A stretch of 64,000 bases of DNA from Cristatella mucedo. Its lineage: Eukaryota; Bryozoa; Phylactolaemata; Cristatellidae. Made by a program: the position numbers and the translations under genes. The stretch's first letter is position 1. Every line of letters starts with the position of its first letter. The notes beneath the pieces are model-generated. The model was not told the DNA's origin and made no database searches. It saw nothing but the letters and a program-made list of their open reading frames with translations. The DNA lies in the NCBI GenBank assembly GCA_009760855.2, contig WPIO01000004.1, positions 8,632,001 through 8,696,000 of the forward strand, in the 5' to 3' direction. Shown here one piece after another: positions 22,516-34,844 of the stretch.

Positions 22516-25429
22516 GTATGCAATGTGAAATCGTGGTATTTCAGCTGAGAATCAGATGAGCACTGCATCAGCCTATTCCTATCCTGTCAACGCGTTGCAG
22601 TAATGAGTTCAGCAATAGCTCAGTCAATGTGACTGTAAGAACGTCGGATGTTTTAAATAGTCATCCTGGCTCATTTACTAACAGCTGAGTGCAGCATGTA
22701 AATGAAAAAGCAACGGTCCTCTGACTCTGCAGCCTCATAAATGTAGAGGCAAACTAGTCTTAGCAGCTATAGGTTCCGCCGGCTAATAAGGAAATACACG
22801 GTTCAGAGCTCGACAACCTGAACTGGGTTACGTGGTGCAAGCACCTTACCCCTAGGTCAAGACCCTGAGGCCAGAGGCGCTGCTTGATAAGTAATCCATC
22901 TCAATTTATCTATCCTAACTCTTGATGGTAGTTCCAGTCCCTGCTCTCTCTTGTCTGGCACTATATAGATTATGAGTAACTTTGATCTCAACGGTTTGCT
23001 GGTTGCTTTTCGAGGGCAGTTATAGTACAGCTCAAATAAAATGTCACATGAACCCCATGGTGGAGAGCGCAACGCATCACATGGGGTAACAACTTCTGCG
23101 TATTTTCTTTACGATATTTGTTGGAGTCAATCGTATTGCTTATGGGCAGGCAAAGTTCTGCACCCCTGAATGCCTCTTCTTTATGAGTGTTAGCTTGTCA
23201 TCCGTAGTCATTACCTTGCGGAGATTTCCCATTCTTGCTTGAGCCGGTTTTTTAGGGCTGTTCCAGTTTGCACCGTTCCTTTGATGCCGCACTGATGATA
23301 GAGCCTTTATTAAGTTGCAGTTTTCTCTATCGACAAAGTGCTACCACGTTCACTGTAAGTAGCTTCTTTCAGAAGATATCTTAAAACTTAAGAGACTACG
23401 TCTCAAAGCGTAAAGGCGAGCTCCATTTCTCGGGATTCATCTGACCCTAATTGTTTCAGAGCAGAATGACGCCACCGCCCCGCGAAGCTGCTATTCGTGG
23501 TGTCCACGTCTTCGCGTCGATCGCGATCCCTTGTAGTTAGTCGCGATCGGTCGGTGAATTCCGAAGCCAGGCAAGGCGAATCCTTCACCTGCATGTACTT
23601 CCGGTTTATAGCCTAGTGTACGCACTGCTGGTCGCTTCTAAAAGGATTCGTACAGGAGGCGACCGTCCTTTACAGACCGGACTTCCAGGGCATGTCCATG
23701 CAACGTAAAAGGCTGCACGGTAGTGCTCTAAAAAGCTTGCTGGACTGGCAATAGGGTTTGTGGACACAGTGAGGATAATTGCTTTCCTTGCTTTTTATCG
23801 TTACGGATATGGATTGGAGCTGAATTTCTTTTGAGTTGAATTTAAAATTCTTCGCATTCTTCTGGTGCATATCAACATATTGTAAGCGGGCGGTAGGTCA
23901 AGTCTTCTTTCGGGCTCGTGATTAGAGAAATTAACTGGCTATGTGTCTTAGCTCTTCTAAGAATCTGGGGAGGGATGTTAAGGTCGTCACTTAGTTGGCT
24001 TAATTTAGTTGCACCTCTACTGATGTGGAAAAATTGTTTCAGTGCATTGTGTGAGCAGTAACATGAAACAAATTGTTACCCATATGTAGAAGGCTCTAGC
24101 AGATAATCGCCGAGCTGGTTTGGTCTAGCGGTTAAGGTGCTCGCCCCGACCAAGGTCTGACTTAGGTCGTGGGCTCGAGCCCCGAGGCATATGTGAAGCG
24201 CCTGAATAGAGATTAAGTTCTCTTGGGGCGCTATATAAATGAATTATATTAAATTGTATTAAATAACTACAGGGAGTAAGCCATACTAGACACACTGCCA
24301 GTGGACCTATGGCTACGAGAGATAGCATGTTGAAGTGGGCTAGGCAGGTGATTGCAGCAAATACACGATAGCGCACGGCAGCCAACGAGGGTTAATTCAC
24401 CACAAGTTTGGGTAAATGTACCAGAAGTATAAGATTGGAGTCAATACGTCTAAGGGGTTTGTGAGCTCAACATTATTCTCTGTAATCTTATAGAATATCT
24501 TATAACAAAACGACAGAATCACTTGTGCGTACTGAGACAGGTGCCAGTAGTAATAGACCTACGATTAGGTTCTTGTCAGCAGAGCCTACTTTCAGCGTAT
24601 TAATCGTCGATGCTATCTAGCGTGAGTGCGAAATTCTGGGATCTTCACATTTTTGCTACTAGACAGCTTACTGAATAATCCCACGAGTTTTTGAGCTAAC
24701 CTTCCTCAGAGAGTCTCAGCAAGTCGGTTCTTCACAGATATACAGCAGCAGTCTACACCCATCTAAATCAGATCCTTATCGAGCCGACAACCGACCGCCG
24801 GGTGGCAATTTGGAGGCATCGAAAGTGTCTGCTAGTGTTGGTTTCATGCCAGAAAGTTCCACACTGTAACGGTTAAAAAGCATAACCGCGTCCGCTGCTG
24901 TCAGGGCTCCGGGAAACGTTCAGAACTTTGACATCGATTGGTATAGCCTCAACTGTGCTATAAGTTCGCCGATCTGGATATTGTATAGAGCTCAGCCCTA
25001 CGAGATCAACTCTTTCACTTAGCACCTCTTGCTAGTTGGATGTTGAAGGAGGATTCCCATGCTGCTAAAAAAAATACGTGCCGTGACTGGATTTCAGTTG
25101 GTGCATATTACACTGCTGAGCGCTTAGTCCATGTTAAACTGCTGCATGCATTGTGACAGCGGTAAGTACCAGCCGTAAAAGCTGTCCGAGAGGCGCCGAC
25201 CGCTTCAACAATTTTTCGGACCAGCATGAGTAGTTCTGCTCATTCAGGAACTAACTGAGCTAGTCATGTGGCCAAAATGCAGTGTGTCTACGTGTTGCAT
25301 ACACGTTCACTTCTATCGACCAGAACGGCAATCCTTTGCCGATGTCAGTTTTCGCTAAGTCACGTGCACACGTGACCTACCGTTGATTGCATCATTCACT
25401 AGTGCAGTCTGCGGTTCGGACAGCTTCAG
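22516..25429 (+). other. Intron 7
   Basis: Contains a SINE A copy (24109-24260). No other element or exon was found in 22516-24100 or 24270-25429; a missing FERM F1 exon might be hidden here. Confidence 0.5.
24109..24260 (+). mobile_element. SINE A copy, well preserved
   Basis: tRNA-like head (gagctggtttggtctagcgg, then ttaaggtgctcgcc), box B-like gtcgtgggctcgagcc, and a 3' end (gaagcgcctgaatagagatt, ttctcttggggcgctatata) ending ATGAATTATATT. It is near-identical to the copy at 62979, so it serves as a consensus example. Confidence 0.92.
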
Positions 25430-25620
25430 GAGTTGTTCGTATCGGGTCTACTTCCGTGCGATGAAGAAGCGGCCGCCAACTTGGCAGCATTGGACATGCA
25501 CATTACCGAGCACTGGCCGACGAGGCCAAGCAGCGATCTCTCGAACGTTGGCACTTTGACCCGTAGGACAGCTGTCACGTCTTCATCGTCGTCATCAGCA
25601 ACTCTCTCACATGATCTCAG
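25430..25620 (+). CDS. Exon 8: start of FERM F2 lobe
   Basis: The exon starts after gacagcttcag in phase 0 and ends at gatctcag|gtgtga in phase 2. The opening residues LFVSGLLPCDEEAAANLAAL match the start of an F2 lobe in FERM proteins: a short strand, a 'G-x-LPC-x-EE-A' turn, then a helix rich in Ala and Leu, as in MyTH4-FERM and talin-type domains. The rest is a Ser/Thr-rich loop with six consecutive serines. The helix continues conceptually into exon 9. The F2 assignment is by pattern recognition and agrees with the talin-like F2/F3 boundary in exons 10 and 11. Confidence 0.8.
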
Positions 25621-26409
25621 GTGTGATGAAACCAATCTGGAAAGGTACTGTATATGCAAGCAAGCGATAGTTTTCTTAAATGTACCAACAATTGTGACCT
25701 TGCTCCTAAATGCAGACTGTGTTTACTGTTATCACGTTTTGTGTTGTCTACTTTACTTGACTCATTTGATGTTATACAGATCAACGATGTATATTTGATA
25801 TCGGCGTGATTAACTCTGGTGCTAATAATGTACTGAAGCAATAAAAACAGAGACCCCTTAATTGTTTTCGGGTACAGACCATAGACAAATCTTTGTCGGT
25901 CATTTATTCTCTGCTGATTTCATTTTCTACGCTGTTTTCGCTCTTCGTCGGACTTTTTTTCCCCCTAGGGTATTGGATGGTGGTAAGCGATAGCAACCAC
26001 TTGCTCCAGGAGCCATGTTTCATTGTCAATGATAGTGGAATGCGTTCTTTTAACTACCGACCGGAGCAAAAACCTTTTTTCATTGGCCTTTGAACACGTG
26101 CAGGCTTAATACAAGCACGTCAGTAGACGGCAGATAACGCTTTTCCAATCTGAGTAGAAAAGGACAGCATCGGGAATACCAGGGCTAGAATGGTATGGGC
26201 AACAGAATCGGTAGAAAAAACTAGCCACCACTAGCAATGCATTGGGAGCTCATTTGTAAGGCAGCTAAACAATTTCCACCTATCTGATTGACCATGGGTT
26301 ATCACCTGCGGGAAGATTCCGAGGCAATGTTTCTAGCGACTGCACCGAAGCCAGCGTCTCAATCTCGTTGCATTACCAGACATGCACAACAGAAGGGATT
26401 ATCCCAGCT

Positions 26410-26568
26410 GATTAAACAGCCTCTTTTAGTATAGCGACAGAAGAGCCTTTACGGCTATCACCACCGCTTGCAGTGGCGATAAAGGATCGCCCACCGCAGG
26501 AATCGAACCCACGACCTCGGGACCGAGGTCGTGAAAGCAGCCGCCTTACCCAGTGTGCCATCACGGCT
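26410..26568 (-). mobile_element. SINE B copy 1 of a tandem pair
   Basis: On the minus strand: box A-like 'ggcacactgggtaaggcgg', box B 'gtgggttcgattcctgcgg', then 'gccactgcaagcggtggtga' and 'tctgtcgctatac'. The tRNA-like head is well formed, but the long non-tRNA body marks it as a SINE. Confidence 0.88.
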
Positions 26569-26619
26569 GGAGCACGTCCAAACCTGATTCTAACCTTGCG
26601 AAATTACGACCAACGGTAG

Positions 26620-26803
26620 ATAAATAAATAGATAAATCCTAGCTTATTGAACAGCCTCTTTTTGTATAGCGACAGAAGAGCCTTTATGGCTATCACCACC
26701 GCTTGCAGTGGCGATAAAGAATCGCCCACCGCAGGAATCGAACCCACGACTTTGGGACCGAGGTCGTGAAAGCAAACGCCTCGCCTAGTGTGCCATCACG
26801 GCT
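26620..26803 (-). mobile_element. SINE B copy 2 of a tandem pair
   Basis: The same order as copy 1, with a TAAA-rich tail at its left (26620-26640) and the same orientation. The two are separated by about 50 bp. Confidence 0.88.
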
Positions 26804-27295
26804 CACCACAATCTGTGGTTCAATTTTCGAGTGCATGACTAAAAACATAATCACCAGGCATTGCTTGATTTATGCCCACATTGCCAGTAGTGCACCACTG
26901 TTTCCGGGTTAAGTGAATGGTGCTCCAGAGTCTGCAGAGGAGCAAATCGAATGCCATTATTTCCGGCAATGCATGTAATTCTTAATTGGGCAGCAAGTAA
27001 TCGTGATCGTTGATCTCATAAACTAGTGAACTGCATCGTGAGAGCATTTCACCGGTACTAGTACAAGTCGCTAAACACAAACCGGAATATTTGCATTAGG
27101 AGCTTTCAATTTACTAATCCTAATGTACAGATAGCTTGGCATTTTGTGCAGAAAATTCGGCATGCAGCAGCTATTTGGCATTCTCAGGCTCCTAGCCGTC
27201 GTAATGCCAGCATGCTGCACTCGGGCCACAGTGGATAGCAAATCGAGATCTGGTGTAGGATTCGTGATTGCTTCCCTTTCTATCCCCTTAATGCA

Positions 27296-27344
27296 TGTGT
27301 GTGCGTGTTTGTGTGTGTGTGTGTGTGCGCTTGTGTGTGCCGGC

Positions 27345-27382
<38 letters not shown>

Positions 27383-27478
27383 GCACATATATATGCACAC
27401 ACACATATATATACATACATACATATATATATATATATAAAATATATATATATAATTTATATATATATATATATAATT
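27296..27478. repeat. Compound (GT)n/(TA)n microsatellite
   Basis: GT runs with variant units (27296-27367), then TA and TACA runs to 27478. It abuts the tail of the following SINE A. Confidence 0.95.
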
Positions 27479-27619
27479 CATATAATTCATTTGTATAGCA
27501 CCCTAAGAGAACTTAATCACTATTCAGGCGCTTCACAAATGCCTCGGGGCTCGAGCTCACGACCTCAGCCAGACCTTGGTCAGGGCGAACACCTTAACCG
27601 CTGGACCAAGCCAGCTCGG
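27474..27619 (-). mobile_element. SINE A copy
   Basis: Minus-strand copy with tail 'ataattcatttgtatagcac', inverted hairpin, box B-like 'gagctcacgacct' and box A-like 'accttaaccgctggaccaag'. Its head abuts a (GT)n tract, as in the 4733 copy. Confidence 0.88.

Positions 27620-27621
<2 letters not shown>

Positions 27622-27677
<56 letters not shown>
27622..27677. repeat. (GT)n microsatellite
   Basis: About 28 GT units next to the head of a SINE A, followed by a short run of 'gtgcatcc' repeats to about 27715. Confidence 0.95.
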
Positions 27678-27680
<3 letters not shown>

Positions 27681-29875
27681 TTGTGCATCCGTGCATCCGT
27701 GCATGCGTGCTCGTGCCCGCCGGCGCAACCGTGCCATGATTGTTTAACCTAGGAGACGCTTATGGAAAAGGTTAAGCTTTTTAGGCTCAATCACTTAAAG
27801 GGCAGCCAAGGCGGTTCTAAGTGAAATGTCTAAGTAGTCAGAGCTTAGTCAGCAAAACTTGCGTGTCACTGTCGGTTGAAGGAAGGGAGAGGCCGGCTAG
27901 GGATAGATTGGCAAGCCCGCCTCTTTGCACGACTTCCTTACCCAGTTGACCATAAAAAAGATTATGAGGCTTGTCTGTGGTGAACGGCACAGTTTGTCAT
28001 GCACGGCACAACGTTGCAGGAGAGCAGATATCGTTACGTGAAAATTGTGGAAGTGAGTTCCACAGTCTATGAGCTGCAGAAGAAAAGCTTGTGCTTCTTT
28101 AGTCGCCAAACTCGTGCAACGAAGTTTGATAAGCTCTTCTAAATAAGATATTTATTTTCATCTGCATCACCTAATGTCGGTAAACAGCTATATTAAATAT
28201 TCACAACAACCTTCAAGTTTATCCTTCCATACTAAAGCAATCGAACTCTCTCACAGACAGGTCACTAATATTTATGTAATTCTAACAAGCTGCTAAATGA
28301 CAATGGGTCCATGCTTGCATGCATCGCAAGCATCGACAACACAGCCTTTTCAGCTGTGTGTTGGTCCGTCTGAAGTAGACAACGCCGAAGCTATCTTGCA
28401 TTTTTCTCTTCGTCTTCTTATACCACTTTGCACAAGGAAACTCTTTTGTCCTACACAGCAGGAGAGCCCTAAGGACTACAAGATTACCTGAAATGCAAGG
28501 GCTAGCGGTATTTTCCGTGAATGTTCAACAGCTGCACTACAGCGCTATGGCATTGGAAGGACTGAGTTTGCTATACTAGGCCGTTAGATCAGCTAGCCTT
28601 TACTTTTTAATGCATGCGGGTAACTTTAGCAGCAGCCCTAACAGCAGGCTTCCGGTTGGCTGTCTGTCGGGTAGCACATCGACTACTGGACGTCTCACAG
28701 AAACCAGGCATCTGACTGATGCCAGACCAACCCCTGCCTTTTTTGAGTGGGTGTGCACAAGTAGGGGCTTCATGCACCTTTGTTGGCACGTCGGGCAGGA
28801 GCCGATGATGCAGCATCTGCAGTGGCAGCAGCAGAAGCACCAGCAGACGATCTCCCCGGACTGGGCTGACCTGCTGTCAAATGGTTCATCTGGTTAATTG
28901 GTGGTGAAGGCCACTGCCTAGGTATGCCAGCCCCCCTCAGTCTGCCCTGCGAGCACAGGGTCCACAGGATGAAACAAACGGGAGCTGCTGCTGCTTGCCA
29001 TGCTTCTGGTTTCGAGGAGCTGTAGCAGCTCGCTGTTTACTCAAGCGTCGTTGCCAGTTACCCTCGAAATGCCTGCTGAGCTCAGCGCACGAGAAAAGCA
29101 GTAAGTAGCTGTGCCGAATCATACCCGAAGATAGTGCTTCAGGTCCTGCACCTGAGCTTACTTTCGTCAGAGCATTAGCCTTCTGTATAGGTGGAGGTTC
29201 TTGAAGTTGCTGGTCTATATGCTGGTGCCTTGGGAGTCTTAGCTGCGCATTTCTAGTTCAGCAGCCCTCGCGGTAGAAGTTGGCAAAGGCTTTCCTAATC
29301 CATATTGTGTGTGCGCGATTGTGTGTGCCTAGTGTGCATGCCTGCTCATCAGCCAAGCTCCTCAAGGAGGTGAGCTTCACTAAATGTGCTGACTATCCGA
29401 AAAGCTTAAGCCCCAATGCAAGATCGGTGACTTTTCTACTTTGCAACTATTATTTATCAGTATCTTGTAGATAAACCTTGCTGGACGAGAATCGAGATTG
29501 TGCTGTGACTGTTCAGACTGCCTGAATCAGCATGGGTGACAGGCTTTATTCGCACAATTGTATGCACTGATTGTCATTGGCTAAAGCTGCTTTACTGTTA
29601 GCATGCGACTTGATAACCGGTATTCAGAAGCTAATACTCTATCTGCTTTGCCACTGAGATGTTTTCCAAGCAAGCCATTCTCTAACCTTTAAATGTACAC
29701 AAAGCCTTATAGCAGCTACAGATGCCTGAACTTTGCCGTCAGCAGACAGCTGCTTTAAGTAGCTAATTATTTATGGCCCAATAAGCCTAGGCTTGCACAA
29801 GGCTTGTAGGATTGTACCAGTTGACAGAGGGGCCTCCCAGCAGGTTATCGCAGAAGCATATATACTCATATTTAA

Positions 29876-31276
29876 ATGCAGACATGGGTAGAGTGTCTCT
29901 GCTTGGTTTGCTCGATCTTTCGGCAGCTTTTGACACCATTTATCACAAAGTTCTTCTAGAGTGCCTCTCATCTCGCCTGGGCATCACTGTCACTGCTCTG
30001 CAGTGGTTCAGGTCCTATCTCAGTGGGAGACTCCAGAGTATTGACGTGAATGGACAAAGATCATCTGAAGTACCTCTGAAATATGGACTACCTCAGGGCT
30101 CAGTGCTAGGTCCGGTTCTTTTCACGGTTTATACTCTGCCTCTTGCTGATGTGATTGCCAAGCACAATCTAGGCTTTCACTTCTACGCGGATGACACTCA
30201 GTTGTACTTTGCTTTGATCCCTCCCAGCCTTCTAGCACCTCAAATTCTCTAAACTCACTTGCTGCATGCATTGATGACATCCGCACATGGATGGCAGCAA
30301 ATTTTCTGAAACTAAACGATGACAAAACTAACTTACTAGTTATGGGCAAATCCAGTGTGATTCACAAATTGGAAAGGCTGCCGCTCAAAATTGGCTCTGC
30401 CAGCATATCTCCTGTCGAATCAGCTCGAAATCTAGGTGTCATATTCCAAAGCGACCTCTCGTTAGACGACCATATCAGCTCCACAGTCAAATCTGCCTAT
30501 TTTCAGATTCATAATATTGCTAAAATTTGGGCTTGTTTAGATAAGGATACCATGCCTAAGTTGGTCCATGCATTCGTGACATCTCGTCTCGACTTCTGCA
30601 ACTCACTGCTTACTGGCCTACCAGCATGTGCGATCAGGCGATTGCAGCTTGTGCAAAACTCTGCAGCTAGGCTTGTCTGTCGTGAGCGTCGCAGTTGCCA
30701 CATTACTCCACTTCTCGCCGACCTGCACTGGCTACCAGTCAAGCAACGGATTGACTTCAAGGTTTTGTCGCTCACTTTTAGGTCCCTTCATTCTATGGCT
30801 CCAGCCTATCTCTCCGATATACTCCCCATCAGGCCAAGCATCGTACCACCCGCTTTTCGGAATCCAACAGTCTAGAAATACCTCGTACAAACCTCAAATC
30901 CTTTAGAGACCGTGCATTTAGTTCGTATGCTCCCAAAGCCTGGAACTCCCTCCCGACCTGCATCAGAACATCCCCTGACCTGACCACATTTAAAAGAAAC
31001 TTAAAAACACACCTATTTAGGACAGCATTTATTGGGTCCCTGTGATTCGTCCTTCACGTGCTTATGCGTGCTGACAATGTGCATGCTGCCACTAACCACA
31101 TTTGCATGCTGACCCTGTGCATGTCACCCCTAGCCATTTTGTTTGTTTTTTAAGCATGATTTTACTTACCATTTAATTGCATTTCCCTTTGCAGCAAATG
31201 TAAAGTGCCTAGAAAGAGTTTAAGTTCTCTGAGGCCGCTTTATCAAGTACATTATTATTATTATTATTATTATTAT
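29876..31276 (+). mobile_element. LINE A copy with RT domain, broken ORF
   Basis: Starts near the ADMGRVSLL segment and carries motif A (LLDLSAAFDTI), motif B (LPQGSVLGPVLF) and motif C (FYADDTQLY), then the C-terminal region, 3' UTR, hairpin and ATT tail. Two one-base losses are visible against sister copies: one C near 30208 (tacctttg to tactttg), just after motif C, and one C near 30827 in the run of Cs. The reading frame is thus split into 29812-30252 and 30291-30875. Confidence 0.93.
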
Positions 31277-31469
31277 TAGCCGTTCATATAATTTAGTTGC
31301 AGCTGCTTGCTAATTTCAGGGTAATCTTAGCTTGGGAAGCATATGCTGGTAGAAAGTGCTTACTCTAAGGTCAGCCTCCAATGAGGCAAGCAAGTTTTAG
31401 GTTCTGAAGTGTTCCATCGAGTTCACTGCTGCTGCTGAGTAGTCGACTCCGTGGCAAAACAGACACCAG

Positions 31470-31640
31470 CCTCAGGGATCTGGGTCTTTGCCCAGGAGTA
31501 AGCTCTTCACGAGCCAGGTTGTGGGTTTGAGGCCTGCAGTGAGCAATGCCTTATTGCCTACTGCAGGCAGTGGTGATAGCCTTAAGGGCTCTTCTGCTGC
31601 TGTTGCATAAATGAGGCTGCTGAATAAACTAACCATTAAA
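31470..31640 (+). mobile_element. Old SINE B copy
   Basis: Keeps 'gccaggttgtgggtttgagg' (box B region), 'ggcagtggtgatagccttaa' and 'gggctcttctgctgctgttg', diverged from the tandem pair at 26.4 kb. Confidence 0.7.
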
Positions 31641-31965
31641 TTGTAAAGGAGATCGGTAACCGTTAGCATTAAAATGCTATCTATCTTTTACCAGAAGACT
31701 GTTGAGAGCCGGGTAGTATCAGCAATTGATGTGATTGACCACTCCATTAGCATCAGGCCACAACCGATGTGATCGCGAGAGTGCTTGCCACAAGCACCTG
31801 CCTAGAAATAGAAATGCCCTGGGCACAGAGTGAAGAACCGGATGCAGCATCAGTAAACTATGAGTACTGGCATATCGGCTCAAGCCTGCCCTATCTGTAG
31901 GAGTGTGAGCCTTAGCCCATTGGCTGTTGTGCCATGAACTTGCCATGATGCTGTGCATCCGAAAT

Positions 31966-32036
31966 GGTAGCCAGTGCACCTGCCTTTTACCTGGTGCATT
32001 GCCCAGTGCACCTGCCTTTTACCTAGTGCATTGCCT
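31966..32036. repeat. Tandem duplication of a ~31-bp unit
   Basis: The block 'cagtgcacctgcctttt' plus 'acctggtgcattgcc' is repeated twice in a row with one substitution. Confidence 0.8.
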
Positions 32037-32177
32037 CGGCAGACAAACAGAAGGAGAAACCACCTATCCACGTGGCACCTGTGCCTGCAACCCGCTCACC
32101 TTGACCATTTCTGCTTTGGGTATGCTACCTGGAAAAGCACTAAACCGGCAGCTCAAACTATTCCTTACATTTGCCAA

Positions 32178-32770
32178 GTTATCCGACCTGCACTGGCTCC
32201 CAGTCAAGCAACGGATCAACTTCAAGGTTTTGTCGCTCACTTTTAGGTCACTTCATTCTTTGGCTACAGCCTATCTGTCAGATCTACTCCCCAACCAGGC
32301 CAAGCATCGTACCACCTGCTTTTCGGAATGCCAACAGTTTACCAATACCTCGTACAAACCTCAAATCCTTTGGAGACCGTGCATTTGGTTCGTATGCTCC
32401 CAAAGCCTGGAACTCACTCCCGACTTGCGTCACAACATCCCCTGACTTGACCACATTTAAAAAGAACTTGAAAACTCACCTATTTAGGACAGCATTTAGT
32501 GAGTCCCTGTGATTCTTCCTTCATGTGCTTATGTGTGCTGACACTGTGCATGCTGCCACTAACCGCACTTGTGTGCTGACCCTGTGCATGCCACCCCTAA
32601 CCATGTTATTCATGTTGTTTATCAAGCATGACATTACTCACCATTCAATCGCGTTTCCCTTTGCAGAAAATGTAAATAATAATACTCCTAGAATACTCCT
32701 AGAAAAAGATCGAGTTCTCTGAGGGCGCTTTATCAAGTGCATTATTATTATTATTATTATTATTATTATC
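32178..32770 (+). mobile_element. LINE A copy, 3' portion
   Basis: Starts at the DLHWLPVKQRI segment. An inserted base near 32327 shifts the frame. The 3' hairpin is altered by an internal 'aataataatactcctagaat' insertion, then ends in an ATT repeat. Confidence 0.88.
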
Positions 32771-33144
32771 TCTGTCGGCAAAGACGGGCACTTTAAGCCC
32801 TGGCCATACAGAGGCTTGATTAAGCTAAGCTATTGTAGGTATTGCTGATCAAAGTAATAATTTGCTTTGTATCAGGAGCCTTTGAAGCTCCTTTAGTAAC
32901 AAAGGGGACATATGTGTGACTAAATTTCTCGGATTTAGAGACCAATCTAGTTGCCATCTTTAGTACATACTTTAGAGGCTTAACTGCTTTTTTTGGCAGC
33001 TCTACCAACACTGAGTTGCACTAGTCCAATTTTGTGACAAAACGGGTGTTATTAGAATGGTACAGCGATTGTCTTTAGTGGCCTAATCGTGGACCGAAAT
33101 GAGTTATGATAGTTGGCTGGGCCTTCATGTTTCTTTTTTTTTAG

Positions 33145-33322
33145 GAAGAAGCACTTGTTAGACAGCAAATATGGATCAAAAACTGTTTTAACGCAGCACC
33201 TGGGCCTGTCGTGTCTCGGCCGACAAAGTGCCCAAGATGATGGCAACCCTTTTGCTGAGTCTTTGAGACAACACCTACCCATGAGGCTTGCTTCAATAAG
33301 AAGTGTTCAGCAGCTAGTTGAG
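33145..33322 (+). CDS. Exon 9: FERM F2 lobe, middle helices
   Basis: A long T-rich tract (ttctttttttttag) precedes the exon, which starts one base into an Arg codon and ends at gttgag|gtaaga in phase 0. The 59 codons read RKKHLLDSKYGSK, then a central segment with GLSCLGRQ, then PMRLASIRSVQQLVE. This basic, helical peptide is consistent with the middle of a FERM F2 lobe, as in talin where a basic loop follows the first F2 helix. A 7.5-kb intron crowded with SINEs, a (GT)n and LINEs separates it from exon 8, so another small exon in between cannot be excluded, though the phases already fit. Confidence 0.8.
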
Positions 33323-34089
33323 GTAAGATCATAAAGTACACTAAGAGATTAATTGTTAAAAGGCTCATTCTTATACCCTTCTATACAAGTTTTTCCATTG
33401 ACGTAGTTTCAGAAACTAGTGGTCTTCATATTTCTCAAAATATTTTATTGAAAAACAAATTAGGCATTCCATTGTATGAAATTTTTTTCAGAAAAATAAG
33501 TTTGGATATTCAAGGTATATTCATAAATTTGAAAACACTTGCCATCTCTTGATGCTCTCTTATTTGTAGTAAGCTTTCACTTCAATCTTTTCACTTACTT
33601 TAGTGCTCTTATACCCTACCTGGCATGCACATGAATACAATTAAGTTACTCTTTTTAGGGAGTGTGCATCGCTGCATCTCAAGAATTAGCAGAAGTTGTG
33701 CCTGGAGCTGCTTGATGGCACACACCTGTTCCTGTTATGTCGATTGTGCATCATTAACTCATTCTCACGAACGAGGACATATTTACATGCTCATATGTTT
33801 ACATGATTACATGCAGAAAGTCGAGAATAAAAAAGTAATGCAAAGACAGCACATGCTACAAAACAATAGTGCTGTCCCATTAAATTTAATTATAATAATA
33901 ATATTAAAATATTGTCCTACCAATCTAAGAGGACGAAATATTTTTATCGGCGCTTTATATATTCTGCTTAGGAAGGACTATCAATTTCTTAGTGATAACA
34001 TTCACAGCATCAGCATGCATAAACACGAAAAGGGCATTCACATAGATGGGGCAGTGGGGGGCGCAGCAGGTGAGTTTATAACTTCTTTT

Positions 34090-34185
34090 TAAAAGTGTTG
34101 TCGAGTCAGAGGCTGTCAAAACGATAGTCGTGACTGAGTTCAATGCTTTGGGAGCATGCGAGCTGAAGACATCGTGCCCACATGC
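34090..34185 (-). mobile_element. Old LINE A piece
   Basis: Resembles the 'gttccaggctttgggagcat' region of minus-strand copies (here 'gttcaatgctttgggagcat') with heavy divergence. Confidence 0.6.
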
Positions 34186-34199
34186 TCGAGGTCAGTTAA

Positions 34200-34289
34200 G
34201 CTTCCTTTGCAGCAAATGTAAAGTTCCTAGAAAGAGGTTTTATTCTCTGAAGGTGCTATATCAAATGTATTATTATTATTATTATTAAG
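34200..34289 (+). mobile_element. LINE A 3' tail fragment
   Basis: 'ctttgcagcaaatgtaaagt', the hairpin with a changed loop and an ATT repeat. It lies between two minus-strand LINE pieces. Confidence 0.8.
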
Positions 34290-34389
34290 GCACCTACGGT
34301 CAATCTAAGTAAGAAGAACGAGTGGTACTGGGATTGGGAAAGTAAGGGTAGTAAGACTAAGTAAGGATAAGTAAGGGTAAGTGGATTGG

Positions 34390-34840
34390 GTTGTAGGGGC
34401 TGGGCAAAGAGATTGAACGAACTTGAAAGTGAGAGACAGAATCTTGACGTCGAAAAGTTTCTCGATGGGGAGTCAATAGAGGTTGTTGCAAAGTGGTGTA
34501 AGGTGGAAATTTTGACTTTCACGACACACAATCATAGCCTTATATTTTTGCACCAACTTTAAACGTTTTATTTCACTCGCAGATGGACCTGCAAAGAGTA
34601 AGTTACCAAAGTCTCAATGGGCTGGCGTAAATTGATGGACCAGCTTGGCTGGGATATCCTTATCTAAGCAGGTCCGATTTGTTGCAATACTACATAGCTG
34701 AACATAATTAGACTTGACTTGGAGCTGTTTTCATCGTTGTGAAAGATCAATTTGGATCAAGACATCTAGATTACCTGCAGATGCTGCAAGAGATATGCTG
34801 GCCGGGCCGGTTTTGAGGCTTTGGCTTTGAGTGTGCTAAG
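34390..34840 (-). mobile_element. Old LINE A-related piece
   Basis: Minus-strand remains of the region coding for LHWLP-type to ESA-type segments, for example 'gacagaatcttgacgtc' and 'agatatgctggccgggccgg'. No open frame of note. Confidence 0.65.
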
Positions 34841-34844
34841 TAAA

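Larger units (their letters stand above)
25621..33144 (+). other. Intron 8
   Basis: The longest repeat-filled intron without a break: two SINE B copies in tandem, a (GT)n/(TA)n, a SINE A, a (GT)n, a LINE A copy, a third SINE B and another LINE A copy. Unassigned stretches are 25621-26400, 26820-27290, 27730-29870, 31650-32170 and 32775-33140. The 28600-29120 part is GC richer with CAG-type runs but no exon was identified. Confidence 0.6.

Noticed and set aside
26410-26803. Candidate tRNA genes at the SINE B heads (also 39856 and the SINE A heads)
   Set aside because: Box A and B are present, but the acceptor stem does not close and each head continues into a conserved repeat body; they are SINEs.
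28607-28897. Overlapping frames on both strands near CAG-type runs
   Set aside because: Low-complexity sequence, no splice sites fitting the gene phase, no motif.
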